Shown in pieces: positions 33,799 through 45,016 of a stretch of DNA of 64,000 nucleotides. The notes below the pieces were generated by a model, which saw only the letters and a list, made by a program, of their open reading frames with translations, made no database searches and was not told the DNA's origin. Position 1 is the first letter of the stretch, and each line of letters starts with the position of its first letter. Position numbers and translations under genes: made by a program. This DNA is from Dipteris shenzhenensis (lineage: Eukaryota; Polypodiophyta; Polypodiopsida; Gleicheniales): assembly GCA_047967505.1 (NCBI GenBank), contig CM106540.1, one strand, 5' to 3'.

Positions 33799-34703
33799 CT
33801 AGTCAAAGTCTTCCTCTGATGAAGGCAGAGGTAACCAAGAGTCAAAGGCATTAAACATGTCAACATTTGGCTTAGCTTTGCAGTCCACAAGAGGAGAAGC
33901 TGAATGTTCAATAAAGATTACATCTCTACTGACAATAGTCTTCTTAGTATTTGGTTGGTATAATCGATACCCTCTACTCTCCTGGCTGTAACCAATAAAT
34001 ATGCATTTGATTGCCTTGTCATCAAGCTTATGTCTCAGCTGAGATGGTACATGAACATATGCAAGAGACCCAAAAACTCTCATGTGTGAAAGTGAAGGCT
34101 TCCTGCCTTTCCATGCTTCATAAGCTGTAACAGTCTTCAATGCCTATGTAGGTGATCCCATTCAGCACATAGTTGGCACACATCACTACATCAAGCCAAA
34201 ATTTATTGGGCAAAGACTTGGCCTTAAGCATGCATTTGGCCATCTCCATTATGGACTATTTCTCCTTTCAGAAACAGGATTCTGCTGAGGAGTGTAAGGA
34301 GTAGTGCATGAGTGAACAATTCCCCGTGAAGACAGAAATGCATTAAACTCCTTTGACATATACTCTCCCCCCTATCTGTGTTGAGGGTGACAAGCTTGCA
34401 TCCTGATTCATTCTCAACCATATTCAGCCACCTTTGAAAGCATGAGAAAACTTCAGATTTTGCTTTTAAAGGATATACCCTACAATATCTTGTGAAATCA
34501 TCAATGAGAGTCATAAAATATTTGTACCCCCCAATGGTTATTTTCCTCATTGGGCCATAGACATCACTGCATACTAGTTGCAATTTCCTTTGTGAGAGTT
34601 TTGGACAATTCTTGTGAAAAGGAAATCGATGCATCTTACCCAAAAGAAAACCCTCACACACATGTTTGGAAACTGTGTGAGTTTGAGGTACATCATTTGC
34701 CAT
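33799..34703 (-). pseudogene. Copia E integrase
   Basis: Two frames. 34703-34224 carries CEGFLLGKMHRFPF, CSDVYGPMRK, FMTLIDDFTRYCRVYPLK and NTDRGE, so the first two acidic residues of DDE are visible. A frameshift follows. 34140-33799 carries the end of integrase, KGRKPSLSHMRVFGSLAYVHVP, CIFIGYSQESRGYRLY and VSRDVIF. The DDE Glu region between them is garbled. Confidence 0.85.
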
Positions 34704-34706
34704 CTG

Positions 34707-35501
34707 CTATGAATGTAGCTTTACAAGAGCTCTATATTTGAGATGACCCATTCTCTCATGCCAAAGATGAGTTTCAACAAGCTGTGAATCTGACATAGCA
34801 AATGCTTCAATAGAAAGTGCAGCTGAGTGATGATCAAGGTGATAAAGCCCCTTTTGCAAAGTGCCAGTGAGAACTATGGCATGGTCACCATGAAGATCAT
34901 AAACTAGGCATTTGTAGCCATCAAAAATCACTCTAAAACCTAAGGTGGCAATTGCTAAAATTGAAATCAAGTTGACTTCAATTCCAAGCACAAAAAGAAC
35001 ATTAGTCAAAGTGACAGGATGGCTTGAAATGGATGTGAGCTGCACATCTCCAATTCCTTTTACAACATAGGAAGCATTATTAGCACATGTGACAGTCCCC
35101 CCACGAGGTGCATCTGAATGAAACAACTGTCTGCAAGATGTGATGTGCTTGGAGGCACCACTATCAAAAAACCAAGACTGAGCATCATTAGCAGTAAAGA
35201 GTGCATTAGCTTTGGAGGGATCAAATGAGCAATGGACAGCCCATGCCCAATCATCTTGAAGAGCATGTGCATGTGAAGCATCTATTGGCTCATGGGATTC
35301 AATAGCATGTGAGGCATTAACTGTCAATCTTGCTTTCTTTTTCTTTGAAGCAATTCGCTTCCTGCATTCTGAAATGTCATGTCCAGGCTCATGTCCAGGC
35401 TTGCGACAATAGTTGCATCTTTTCTTCTTTGACTTATCTGCTGTATTTTTAGATGCATGGGAGGAATTATAGCTGCTATGCGCAGATTTTGGCTTGCCCA
35501 T
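34707..35501 (-). pseudogene. Copia E nucleocapsid, protease and pre-integrase part
   Basis: Open frame of 264 codons. A zinc knuckle CNYCRKPGHEPGHDISEC (with a 4-residue insertion) lies near 35355-35410. The protease active site WFFDSGASKHITS is intact near 35135-35170. The GAG-pre-integrase motif THLWHERMGHLKYRALVKL comes near the end. Upstream and downstream joins are frameshifted. Confidence 0.85.
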
Positions 35502-35715
35502 AGGCTTGGAAGCCTGGCCTCTTCCTGTCTGCTATGAAGTGGAAGCATGATCAAGAATAATGGCTTGTCTATTAGCATGACTTTGCTCTTCCTGCAAGAG
35601 CAAAGTACTAGCTAATCAAAAGAATAGTGGTTTGGATTACCCATGGCGACTAATCGAAGGGTTGGAGCAAACCTTGATATGTATCTGGCAGTCCATTCAG
35701 TGTGGTACTGACAAG

Positions 35716-36258
35716 CTATGAATTTGGCACCACCTCATCAATGTTGGCAAGTTGTTCCATGAATTCCTTGACCTTTGTCAGGTATGCATCCATAGAATCG
35801 CCTTCATTCATACTGACTTCCTGTAATTGCCTTCTCAAATATGCAACACGTGCCTCAGTGCGAATCTGATAGAGAGAAGCCAACTTGTCCCAAGCATCAT
35901 CCTTTGCTGTCCTACAAGACCAGATGTGTGGAATAATTATTCTCTTGCATGATAAGGCAATACATGAATGTGCATTTGCATCTCTTGCATCCCATCTTGA
36001 TTGTTCCTGAGTTGGAAGAGCAGTAGCAGGAGTGCTAGAAGATGAGGCATTAGGAGGAGTACCCCCTATAGAGGGACTAGCAATAGAGGCAACCACTGTA
36101 GCATTGGCTGGCCTCAAATCAACCCTAGAAACAATATTCCACAAATGCTTTGCAACAAGAATATGTTTCATGAGATAAGACCACATCGGATAGTTGGTGC
36201 CATCCAACTTATCATCCTCACGAAGAATGCCAAATAAATCTTGATTGTTCCCAGCCAT
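35716..36258 (-). pseudogene. Copia E gag
   Basis: The start used is the ATG whose first base is 36258 (MAGNNQDLFGILREDDKLDG). It carries the Copia gag marks KLDGTNYPMWSYLMKHIL, DARDANAHSCIALS, DDAWDKLASLYQ and VAYLRRQLQEVSMNEGDSMDAYLTKV, ending in a stop near 35716. The frame breaks between here and the zinc-knuckle part at 35501. Gag would form the RNA-packaging particle. Confidence 0.85.
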
Positions 36259-36743
36259 TGCAAATGTGATACCTTGAAAAAGACCTGAAAACCCAAAAGT
36301 CTCAAAGCTATCACTGCAAAGAGCTGGTTGTCCAAAAAATGACAGTAAATATCTGCAACTTTCCAACCCAAATCAAAGGGCAAATGCAGATCTGACCCAA
36401 ATGTGACTATGGCAAGCAATGTTCACTGCAAAAACAGCAAATCTAGCAAAAGCCCCAAATTTAATGAGGGCAAATAGGCCAAATAGAGGGAAAATACTGA
36501 AAAGGCCCAAATTTTGCTGAAATTTTTGCAAATGCGAGCCAATGTATTGTAATTTGACCCAATGTCCTACAAAAGTGACTCAATGTCTTGCAATCTATGC
36601 CAAATGTACTGCAAACAAACAAGAGATTGCAGCCCAAATCCCAAAGCACTAATGTCCTTGCAAGAAATTGCAACCAGAGAAGGTGAAGAGAACTGAAAGC
36701 CCCAAAAAAATGCCAATGTCTCGATTCACAGCTAATGCCAGCA

Positions 36744-37096
36744 AGTACGAATTTTGACAACAGTTTCACATGTGTGAAATTGTACGGAATACTTGGAACA
36801 AGTACAAGCTGTATGGATCTAGTACGTTGTACATTGAACAGCTGTACGAAAACACAGTACATAACATGTATGGTGACTATATGAAATGCAGGTACGGAGA
36901 GCAGTACAGATCTATATACAGATCTATATGGTGGTTGAAGTACAAAACTGTATGGTAGTTGTACGGAGTAGGTACGCTCCCATGTGTAGGTACGATGTAA
37001 CAAGTACAAAATAGGTACAAGACCTTTCATACGCTTGTACGAAAGATGTATGGCATAGTACGGACCTGTATGCAGGCTTTGAGTACAGTCGTATGG
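36744..37096 (-). repeat. GTAC-rich leader of Copia E
   Basis: In about 350 bases between the primer site and gag there are 18 GTAC palindromes by my count, many as GTACGG/GTACAA, mixed with GTATGG. There is no regular period. It lies in the RNA leader, where packaging or translation signals of LTR elements sit. Confidence 0.75.
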
Positions 37097-37164
37097 ACTG
37101 TATGGAAGGGAGTGAAGGGAGCAATGAGAGTCCAGGGGCAGGAAGACAAGTCAACTGATACCAC

Positions 37165-37430
37165 TGTAGGATCGATAGGCAAAAAGAGAGAGAGCAAGGT
37201 GTAAAGAGTCGATAGAGTCTATCGTCACGTCAATTAGAGTTGTAATGAAAAGAAAGAGTACAAGATACTTGTACCTAGGCCCTAGGACTAAGTGTCCTAG
37301 GCGTCACATAGGACTAAGTGTCCTAAGTGACCTAAAAGGCACAAAATAATCTAAGTGCCTAAACTTATGCCTACAAGGCACATACCATGGCCTATAGGGC
37401 ATCACTAGAACCACCAAAAAATGGCCTACA
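37165..37430 (-). repeat. 5' LTR of Copia E
   Basis: 266-base partner. One base separates it from the primer site (complement of 37155-37163, TGGTATCAG), which matches only the first nine bases of the usual tRNA-Met site. Confidence 0.92.
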
Positions 37431-39572
37431 ATACATGTAATTTAGTTTGTTTTTTTTATAATTATATACATATAATTAAATTGTCTCTTGAATAATGGTG
37501 GCTCCTTGTATACTTATAAAGTTATAAACATATAAATTAGTGTTCTCTATCATATGGGGGTTAAAAACTAGTGACCTTGAAGGTAAGACGTGTGGGCTAA
37601 TATGGTCAAATTTGGTCATAATGATGACCATGTGGAGGTACGTGGGAAAGAGTTGGAGTGTGACTTTATTTGGAGGTATCTCTTGGTGGGGATTGTGGCT
37701 CTCACCTCACACTCTTCTCCTACCTAATCGACTCTTGCCTTGGTTGGCTGCCTATTGCCTCTTACCCTTGAGTCCCAACATTGCACATTCCCTTCCTCTA
37801 CGGTCCCTTTGCTTGCGAGTCTTTGATTTGATTCCCATGATGTTTGTAGCAATTGATGAAAGCTCCACTTACTTGTGGCAACTTCTCAGGTGTGTAGCTA
37901 GATTGGCTTTTTTATCTTCACATATGCTCCTATGGCCTCTGGTCTTGGCAGTCTGATGGCGGAGAGCTAGTGGGGCTATGCGATTTTGGTTACTAGTTTT
38001 GATTGCAAAGGTGACCGGTTCACCTATTAATTTGCTTGTGGGATGTATTCAAGTGCTAGCGTGATATGCACTTCTTGGAATGGAAATGCCCATAGTTGCT
38101 ATTACATATGCTTTCACATTTAAGCTACATCGCTGATGGATTGTCTATATACCATGACTGTGCTCCGAGTACGCATTCCTGATAATGCGCTTACCTTCAG
38201 TACAACAAGGCTTATAGTTCATGTAAGCAACATATTGACGACCTTCATGTGTTTAATGGCTGGTTCTAATGAACAATAGTGTGGTTATGAGCCCTTGGAG
38301 TTTGCATGTGTGCCTTATGTTAGTGTATGAGAACTCTGGTACTAATGTTATTGATTGACCTACACATTTGCTGGCTCATGCCATTTCTACATTTGTGCTT
38401 TCTCCATGCTTATCTGAGGCTAGGCACGATTATTGATGCTTTAACGTCTTGCTTGGTTATGCCATTTGTGTGTAGTGGGCTCTTTGTGCCAATAGCTTTG
38501 CTTTTGATAACGTTTAGTGTGGAGGTGCACTTTCATGTGAAATGATCATGGTTGGGATTAAAATGATAATGGATTTGCCTGTGGTTGGAGATGGCGAGCA
38601 CCTTTGGTGATCTCGTTTGCCTTTGCTAGTGTACTGATGGGCTATTGCATATATCTACATTTAAGGTTCTCGATTTGCTGACAATTCTGCGTTGTAGTTT
38701 CCCCTAACTGATATGTTTTGATTGATAGATATTTTATAGTCATAGCCTACTGTAGTGTGGACTCTGATGATCGCTTATACTCCTGGCTAGGCTGCATAAC
38801 ATCTAATTGTGTACAGTGAAGGTCACATATGCATGTGATTGCTCGGGCCATGTGTCATTGTTCCCTACCACTTACTATTGTTATTACTACTTTAGTGGCT
38901 CTCCATGGGCAATCTGGTTGCTTACACACACATAACAGATTACAGTATGTGCTCTCTGTCAAATTCTCCTGAGTCGCCCATGGATGTCCTTTATTTTATA
39001 TTTATATCTAGCTCTTAGGATATAGCACTAGATGTCCTTATGTATTTACTCATAAAGCATACATTTACATCCCCACTTTTCTTAGATATTTTGCTAGTTA
39101 GTTTTACTTAAAAGTTTTTTAGTTCTTTTAGCCTTAATTTTCTTGTTTCTCTTGGATATGCATACATATATAGTTGCCCTAATATTAATTTTTGTAAGTT
39201 CCCTATAGCTTTCATAGGTAATGTTAAATTTGTAGTAATTTAGTTACATTAATCTTCTCACTCTCTATCTCTCCCTCTTTCTATAATGTTTATAAATATA
39301 TACATTTCCACGGTAATGCCTTCACTTATTACTCAATAAAAAGGGTTCTTGTTTCCCTCACTCCTTAAAATTTTCAATTATTTATTAAGATTTCAATGTA
39401 TATACTTACATTTCTATATTTATATTTGTAAATATATGTATTAATCTTTATATTAAAAAAAAATCATGACAATTATCAATTTTTTAAAAATTTCCCTCAT
39501 TTCTTTCTTTTTTCTAGCAAGTTACTTGATTAGTCTATTTTTTCTCTACCTAAATTTCCTACCATAAAACCC

Positions 39573-39882
39573 TTCTTCTTTTCTTATTTAAACTTATTTG
39601 GACTTTATTCATTCCTAGAATCGGAATGGATGTTAATATTAAATGTTATTTAGGATCTAAAACACTTGGCATATTAAAACGTACTTTAAATTTTGGTTTG
39701 GGAGTTCAATAATGGTTTTTATTTAAGGTTCTTATTTTTTAATTTAAACTTCTTTGGACTTTATTCATTTCTTGAATCCGAATGGATGTTATACATTTAA
39801 ATGTTGTTTAGGATCTTAAACACTTGGCATATTAAAATGTACTTTTAATTTTGGTTTGGGAGTTAAATAATGGTTTTTATTT
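39573..39882 (+). repeat. Tandem duplication of about 155 bp
   Basis: Two adjacent copies share TTTGGACTTTATTCATT, GAATGGATGTTA, TTTAGGATC, AAACACTTGGCATATTAAAA and GTTTGGGAGTT in the same order and spacing, with about 10-12% differences. Confidence 0.8.
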
Positions 39883-40614
39883 CTTCACTGAAATTTCTTG
39901 CACTCCTTTAAGGCATCATCTTTATATAAACTTAATTAAAATAGTAATATCATCTTTTAGCTATTATTAATAATAGGATTCTTCTTCCAATAGTTCTAAA
40001 TTGTGTGTATGCTTTCATACATTTCAAACTCTTAAGTTAATTGTAGGTCTTTTTCTAACATAGGATTTCCAAGCTCAATTATTCGCGATAATAAGAGCAG
40101 GGATTATCCTCCCAAGGATAAGATTTCACAAATATTGTAATCCCTACTCAGACACACTTGTTACTTCATACACATTTCACCTTCAACTTTTGTATCTAGA
40201 AGGTCATTTGGTTCTTTGGTAAAAGCGATAACAAGTCGGGGTGAATAGGGCATTACTTGTCTACCCAATCCAAGCTATGATATTCTAACACTTAGTTTCT
40301 CTTGGATGGTGGCAAGTAAGTTAACCCCAACCTTGGAGTTTGGACTTCTGAAAGGATTCGACACTTGGACTTCATATGTACTCTTTGCTTATGATGGACA
40401 ATTATTCTCTTACTATGCATGTACCGATTTGTTTTATATTTTTGCCAATTTAAGTACCATTGTCAAGGTGTCTATGGAATGGGATAAGCTACTTTCATTC
40501 TAAACTCTCAAATACTCAAATATTCAAATTCTCAAAAATATTTGTTAGTATTTTGTAGACGTTATCCAAATGATTTAATTAACTATATGGTTCAATTATG
40601 ATGGGATTATTAAA

Positions 40615-40690
40615 TCTACACACACACACACACATACGCATGCACGCACGTGTGCACACACACACGAACATGCACACACATACACATAGG
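40615..40690 (+). repeat. CA-type microsatellite
   Basis: Imperfect CACACA/CATGCACG run, alternating purine and pyrimidine throughout, which favours Z-DNA. Confidence 0.85.
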
Positions 40691-40820
40691 TAGCACTCAC
40701 CATGTAGCCCCATCGGCTATTTGTACGTTGGCCCAGAGCCCTTTATTTATAACACAACGCACATTTCCTTCAGCATCTGGTTTATGTCTTTGTGTTCATT
40801 ATGCAAATGTCTCCATATAG

Positions 40821-41050
40821 TATGACCATGCTATACATACCTTAGTAGTACTTTGATGCTCAATTTCCCCCCATTCCCCATAGCATCGATAGTCGTAGTA
40901 GGTGCTTAGGATAGTCAAGATGTTGCATCATCAAGTACGACCATGCTACACATACCTTAGTAGTACTTTGATGCTCAATTTCCCCCCGTTCCCCATAGCA
41001 TCGATAGTCGTAGCAAGCGCTTAGGATAGTCAAGAGGTTGCACCATCAAG
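40821..41050 (+). repeat. Tandem duplication, 115-bp unit
   Basis: 40821-40935 and 40936-41050 are about 93% alike: GACCATGCTAYACATACC, TTAGTAGTACTTTGATGC, CCATAGCATCGATAGTCGTA, CTTAGGATAGTCAAG. Recent unequal exchange or slippage. Confidence 0.88.
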
Positions 41051-42406
41051 TACTTGAGTAGCAAGGGAAAAGACCGCTATTAGTGGAAGATATTTTCTAT
41101 CAACATGTACCATAATATATTTCACCTCCCATTTGACTTGCCATTATTAGTAGACTCTAAGAGTTTGTCCAAATAGGTTTGTGTAAGATGAGCCACATAA
41201 GGACTTGCATTTTCTTAGGTTCGCTTTTGAGCCATATGTCTTCAAATCCACTAGCTAAGTGAAGATGGAGTCTCCTCTGGACCATCTCATATTGATGGTT
41301 CTAATCATATCAATAGCAACTTCTTTGGGTGTGATTTAGGGAGAAGAAGTCAATTCCTATCAATTAGTAATGAGAATGTACCTCAAGCTTGGTTACTATC
41401 CAAAAAGGGGCTGGAAGTATGGGATTGGTTATGGGAAAAAGCAGAGTTAACGTATTGGGCATCCATGAAAATGACCTCATAAAATCCTCCGTCTGCCTTA
41501 TAAACAACCCTCAACAAATACGCAATTAAAAGAGGATAAAATAAAATTTCTTTTTGTATGCAAGGAATATTAAAATGTTTGTCATATATCAATCGTATTA
41601 ACTCACATGAGCTATTACTCCTTTTAAAGTGTAATTGTCGGATTGTGAATAACAATTCAATATTTATTCATACCCACCTAAGATTGTATTTTTTCTCTTA
41701 CCAACTAATAAAACTAAATTATGGGAGTATGTGGGATTCCTAATGACATAGAATGGGCTATTGCTTGTGAATGGCCAAACAAAACATGAATTATTGGTGC
41801 ACACACAAACATCTCATGGTCCTTACCATGTAAATGCAAATAGATGAGGGAACTAAAATATTGATAATGATGTTAACTTAGTATCACACATGGTGAAAGG
41901 CATAAAATGCTTGGTTAAATATTCTCCTTATTATTCTTTTGTTACCCCCACTTTATTCAAAACATGAGACAATGGGTTTTAATTGTTATGAAGCATTGAC
42001 TAGGTTTAGCAAAACATACACACAATTATTGGAGTTCCACTATTGTTAAAGTATTGGCACATGAAAGAAAGATAAGAAGGCATTGATGCTTGTGTTGATA
42101 TTATTATGCAATAACTTTAATCTATACTAAGAAAAGGGAAGTATGTATTCTGCAATAGTTAAGAAGAATACGAGTGTGTGGGGTGAGATGTGATGGACAT
42201 GAGGTTGTCATACATAAAATGGAGATGTGAAGGATGCGAGGTTGCCATACACAAAATCAGCAAGAGGTGTAAACCTTTTGACAAGTGTATAATGCCATGG
42301 AGACTTTCTAAGGGTTGGGTGGGAAGTACGAAAGGGAGAGCTAAAAATCTAGTGTGAAAGGGATGGAGAAAAGTGAAGTTGGGAAAGGCAAAAATAAACG
42401 TCCACC

Positions 42407-42413
42407 TATAAAG
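42407..42413 (+). promoter_or_regulatory. Candidate TATA box of the K+ channel gene
   Basis: TATAAAG in CCACCTATAAAGGGC, followed about 65 bases later by AG|GTGAGT (42479-42486), a strong 5' splice site that could end a leader exon. There is 2.6 kb to the ATG, so a long leader intron is needed. Inference only. Confidence 0.35.
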
Positions 42414-42480
42414 GGCATGCACCTTACACCGTCCACCTATAGATCAATATAAACTTCCTTGAAAAGAAAACAGTTCGTAG

Positions 42481-42760
42481 GTGAGTCGCGAGAACGCCCA
42501 TTTCCTTCGCCTTGGATTGTGCCTCCATCTCCGCTGCCATCCCACCTACGTCTCATGTTCATCATTCCATCTCCTCCAACTCGTACCTCTGCAGATCTCC
42601 ATCCACTTCTTCGCAACGACTCCCACGCGCTACGACGATAAATATCTCATCAGGTTGATTGAATGAGCACCGACCCATTTCGTAAGCCTTCTGCTAGACT
42701 CGGCTTTCGTAGAATGAAGTTTCTCTTCTTCGCTCCGAGTTTTTCAAGGCAGCTATAGTA
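42481..42760 (+). promoter_or_regulatory. CpG-dense segment, probable gene 5' region
   Basis: About 20 CpG dinucleotides in 280 bases, set in CpG-poor surroundings. In plants with methylated repeats, such CpG retention marks unmethylated DNA near active genes. It is pyrimidine-rich like a leader. Open frames here (42459-42666) are short and unrecognised. Confidence 0.4.
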
Positions 42761-44905
42761 TGCGGAGGTGTTTTCCAGCAAATCCATCAGCTGTCCAACT
42801 TCTTGACCTGCAAAGCATCACGCCTGCATGGGGCTCCTTCTGTGTTAGCATTGGTGTGGAAGTAAGAAGCGAGGCTGACCAAGAGATTTAGGACGAATTG
42901 TCATAATGTCGTGGTGAAATTGGCTGCCAGTCTAAGCCATAAAGGTCTGCAAATGCTTGGTGATTCTTGTATTGCCTTTTAAAAGTATTCTTGGATTGCG
43001 GATTTTTAAGTATCTTCCCTGTACGTTCCTTCCTCCTGATGGAAATTTAAATCAAAGGTTTATAATATCTGCCTTTTGTCCTAAGAGCATTGGGGAATAA
43101 GGTGGAAGATCTTCCAAAGGTTAATGATGACATGCTCTGCCTGCAATCAGTATTAACCATCCATGTTTCTAAAAGTTTTTCCTTGCTGCTAAATACCAGA
43201 TGGTTTTCACGACAATAGATGAAAGGAAAGGGCACAAGGGGAAGAACACGAACTCAAAGGTTTGCTTGCTAGAAGTTTTCACTACGGCAAATGGGAGCAA
43301 AGGGGGATTGTGTTTTGATGACCCCTCCCAAGACCAACAAAACTCCTATATTAGTCATAGGGCTTCTTTCTTTGACTTCCCGCCTGCAAAGCGCACTCCT
43401 ATTATTTTTTCCTCAATTCTCACAAGAGGTGATACCCTTGCACAGAGGACCCCACTGACTTTCACATCCTATATATCCTCAAGGGTTATCAGTTGCGATC
43501 CACAGAAGACTTAATCTCCTCTAGACTAAAGAAGACTAGCAATTGACTTCTAAAATGGGAGATAACTCTTTTATCCTTGTCCTTAATGCAGTGTGACACA
43601 GGTTTTTTTCAATCCCTTTGCTCTCTACAGGGCTGTAACCATAAGCTATGGAGAAAGAGAGAGAGAGAGATTATTAATGTCTTTGGGAGACCAAACTAGT
43701 ATATGATGCAAAAGTACATCATACAGGGTGTGAAGAAGACCATGGGAGATCCTAAGGGAGCATCCCGATAGCGTTTAAGCCTTTAATGGTCAAGCCTGTA
43801 TAGGGGCGCTTGTGCAGAGCGGTACTTCCATGAGTGTTAAAATGGTCCAAATCTTGGACAAGCTGAGTTTTTGGGTTGGAGCTGGTTTAAACAAGGCAAT
43901 GATCCTCTCTCTGTCTGATACCAACGGTTGAAAGGATTGGTGAATGCTAGTGGTTTGACAAGGCCCTCTCTTGGTCCAAGATGAACCACATGTCATTGCA
44001 GATGTGCCTGTTTATCCAGCACAATAAGGGGTTCCCCAAGCCCCTGCGCTCTCCCCAAAAAATTGGGCAAAAGATATTTTAGCCCCATGAATGCGCCCCC
44101 ACTTATTTGCCCCTGCAAATGTGCCCCCACTCTACGTGGGATATATAGGACCTTAATCCCTCATATTCTAAAGCAATATTGGCCATATGCGAGGGGTAAA
44201 TTCTAGAAAGCATCCTTTAATGTGATATGAAGGGTGTCTGTTCCTGGCTTTTGTTTATTCTTTTCTTAGAGCAACTTCTTATCTAGCGCAGCTATCTGTG
44301 GCTATTAGGATCATTTGCATATGGTAGGTTGTAAATTGAACGTCTAATGTGCGGTCCTGATCATTGTCACTTCATGTGTAAAGATACGATTTGCTCATTT
44401 GATTTTGAGCAGTGTTCTTTTGTTTGACACCTTGCTCTTGTCATTGATTATAATTTTTTGGAGATGTATATGAAGTATTGGCATCCTTATATTCAGATAG
44501 CAGAATCCAAACTAAAGGATCTCCTCTATTTAGGAAATTTATATCCCGCTTATCGTCCTATGATTGTTTTCCATATAGGAAAAACTTTTTGGAGAATGCG
44601 TGTACTATTGCCCCTGTTTGCATGTGACATCCTCACTTTAGACTCCAGTCTCCTCTAATGATGTCATACCTCTTTATTTGATTACCCTGTCTGTTTGGTG
44701 CTCATTTTAAGTGCTATATCTTTGGTAAGGTTGCCAGAATCTCAATTCCATGCAAGATGTGAGATTTACACTAACGGGCTGCTTGATGCTTGGGTCAGGA
44801 TAATCGTAGTTGCAGCATTTGAGGTTGTTGGTGGGGACATGGACTTCAGAAGAGATTGCTCTTATTTGGAGAATGAAGTTCAATTATAAGTTTTGATGAT
44901 GCTCA
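42761..44905. other. Probable long leader intron or spacer before the channel gene
   Basis: No gene is supported. Frames at 43200-43514 (104 codons), 44458-44658 and 44695-44889 match no family. A short GA run lies near 43655. 44040-44125 repeats GCCCCCAC. Confidence 0.35.
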
Positions 44906-45000
44906 TGGATTGACTATCAAAGTTCATTCTCCATGTGTTGGATTGACGATCAAAGTTCACTCTCCATTCGTTGGTGATCAAAGTTCACTCTCCATGCAAT
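44906..45000 (+). repeat. Three 33-bp repeats just upstream of the channel ATG
   Basis: Copies at 44906, 44939 and 44972 of TGGATTGAC + GATCAAAGTTCACTCTCCAT; the third is shortened. They end 16 bases before the start codon and carry upstream ATGs (CCATGTG, CCATGCA), so they may affect translation or splicing of the leader. Confidence 0.8.
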
Positions 45001-45016
45001 GCATTGAAAAAGGAAA

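Larger units (their letters stand above)
31595..37430 (-). mobile_element. Copia E: full-length Copia element with target duplication
   Basis: Two 266-base LTRs (31595-31860 and 37165-37430) have TGTAGG...CCTACA ends and are flanked by ATACA at 31590-31594 and 37431-37435. On the minus strand: 5' LTR, primer site TGGTATCAG, a leader of about 0.9 kb, gag, protease, integrase, RT, RNase H, a purine tract, 3' LTR. LTRs differ at roughly 8 of 266 sites by eye. Several frameshifts and stops inactivate pol, but the layout is intact. Confidence 0.93.
37436..42400. other. Long non-coding, AT-rich spacer
   Basis: No gene is supported. Plus-strand frames of 138 codons (37540-37956) and 72 codons (38327-38545) show no family. 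It holds a tandem duplication (39573-39882), a CA microsatellite (40615-40690) and a second duplication (40821-41050). The rest has no visible structure. Confidence 0.5.

Noticed and set aside
43200-43514. 104-codon open frame with ATG
   Set aside because: No family resemblance and no transcript signals; lies in the probable leader intron or spacer of the channel gene.
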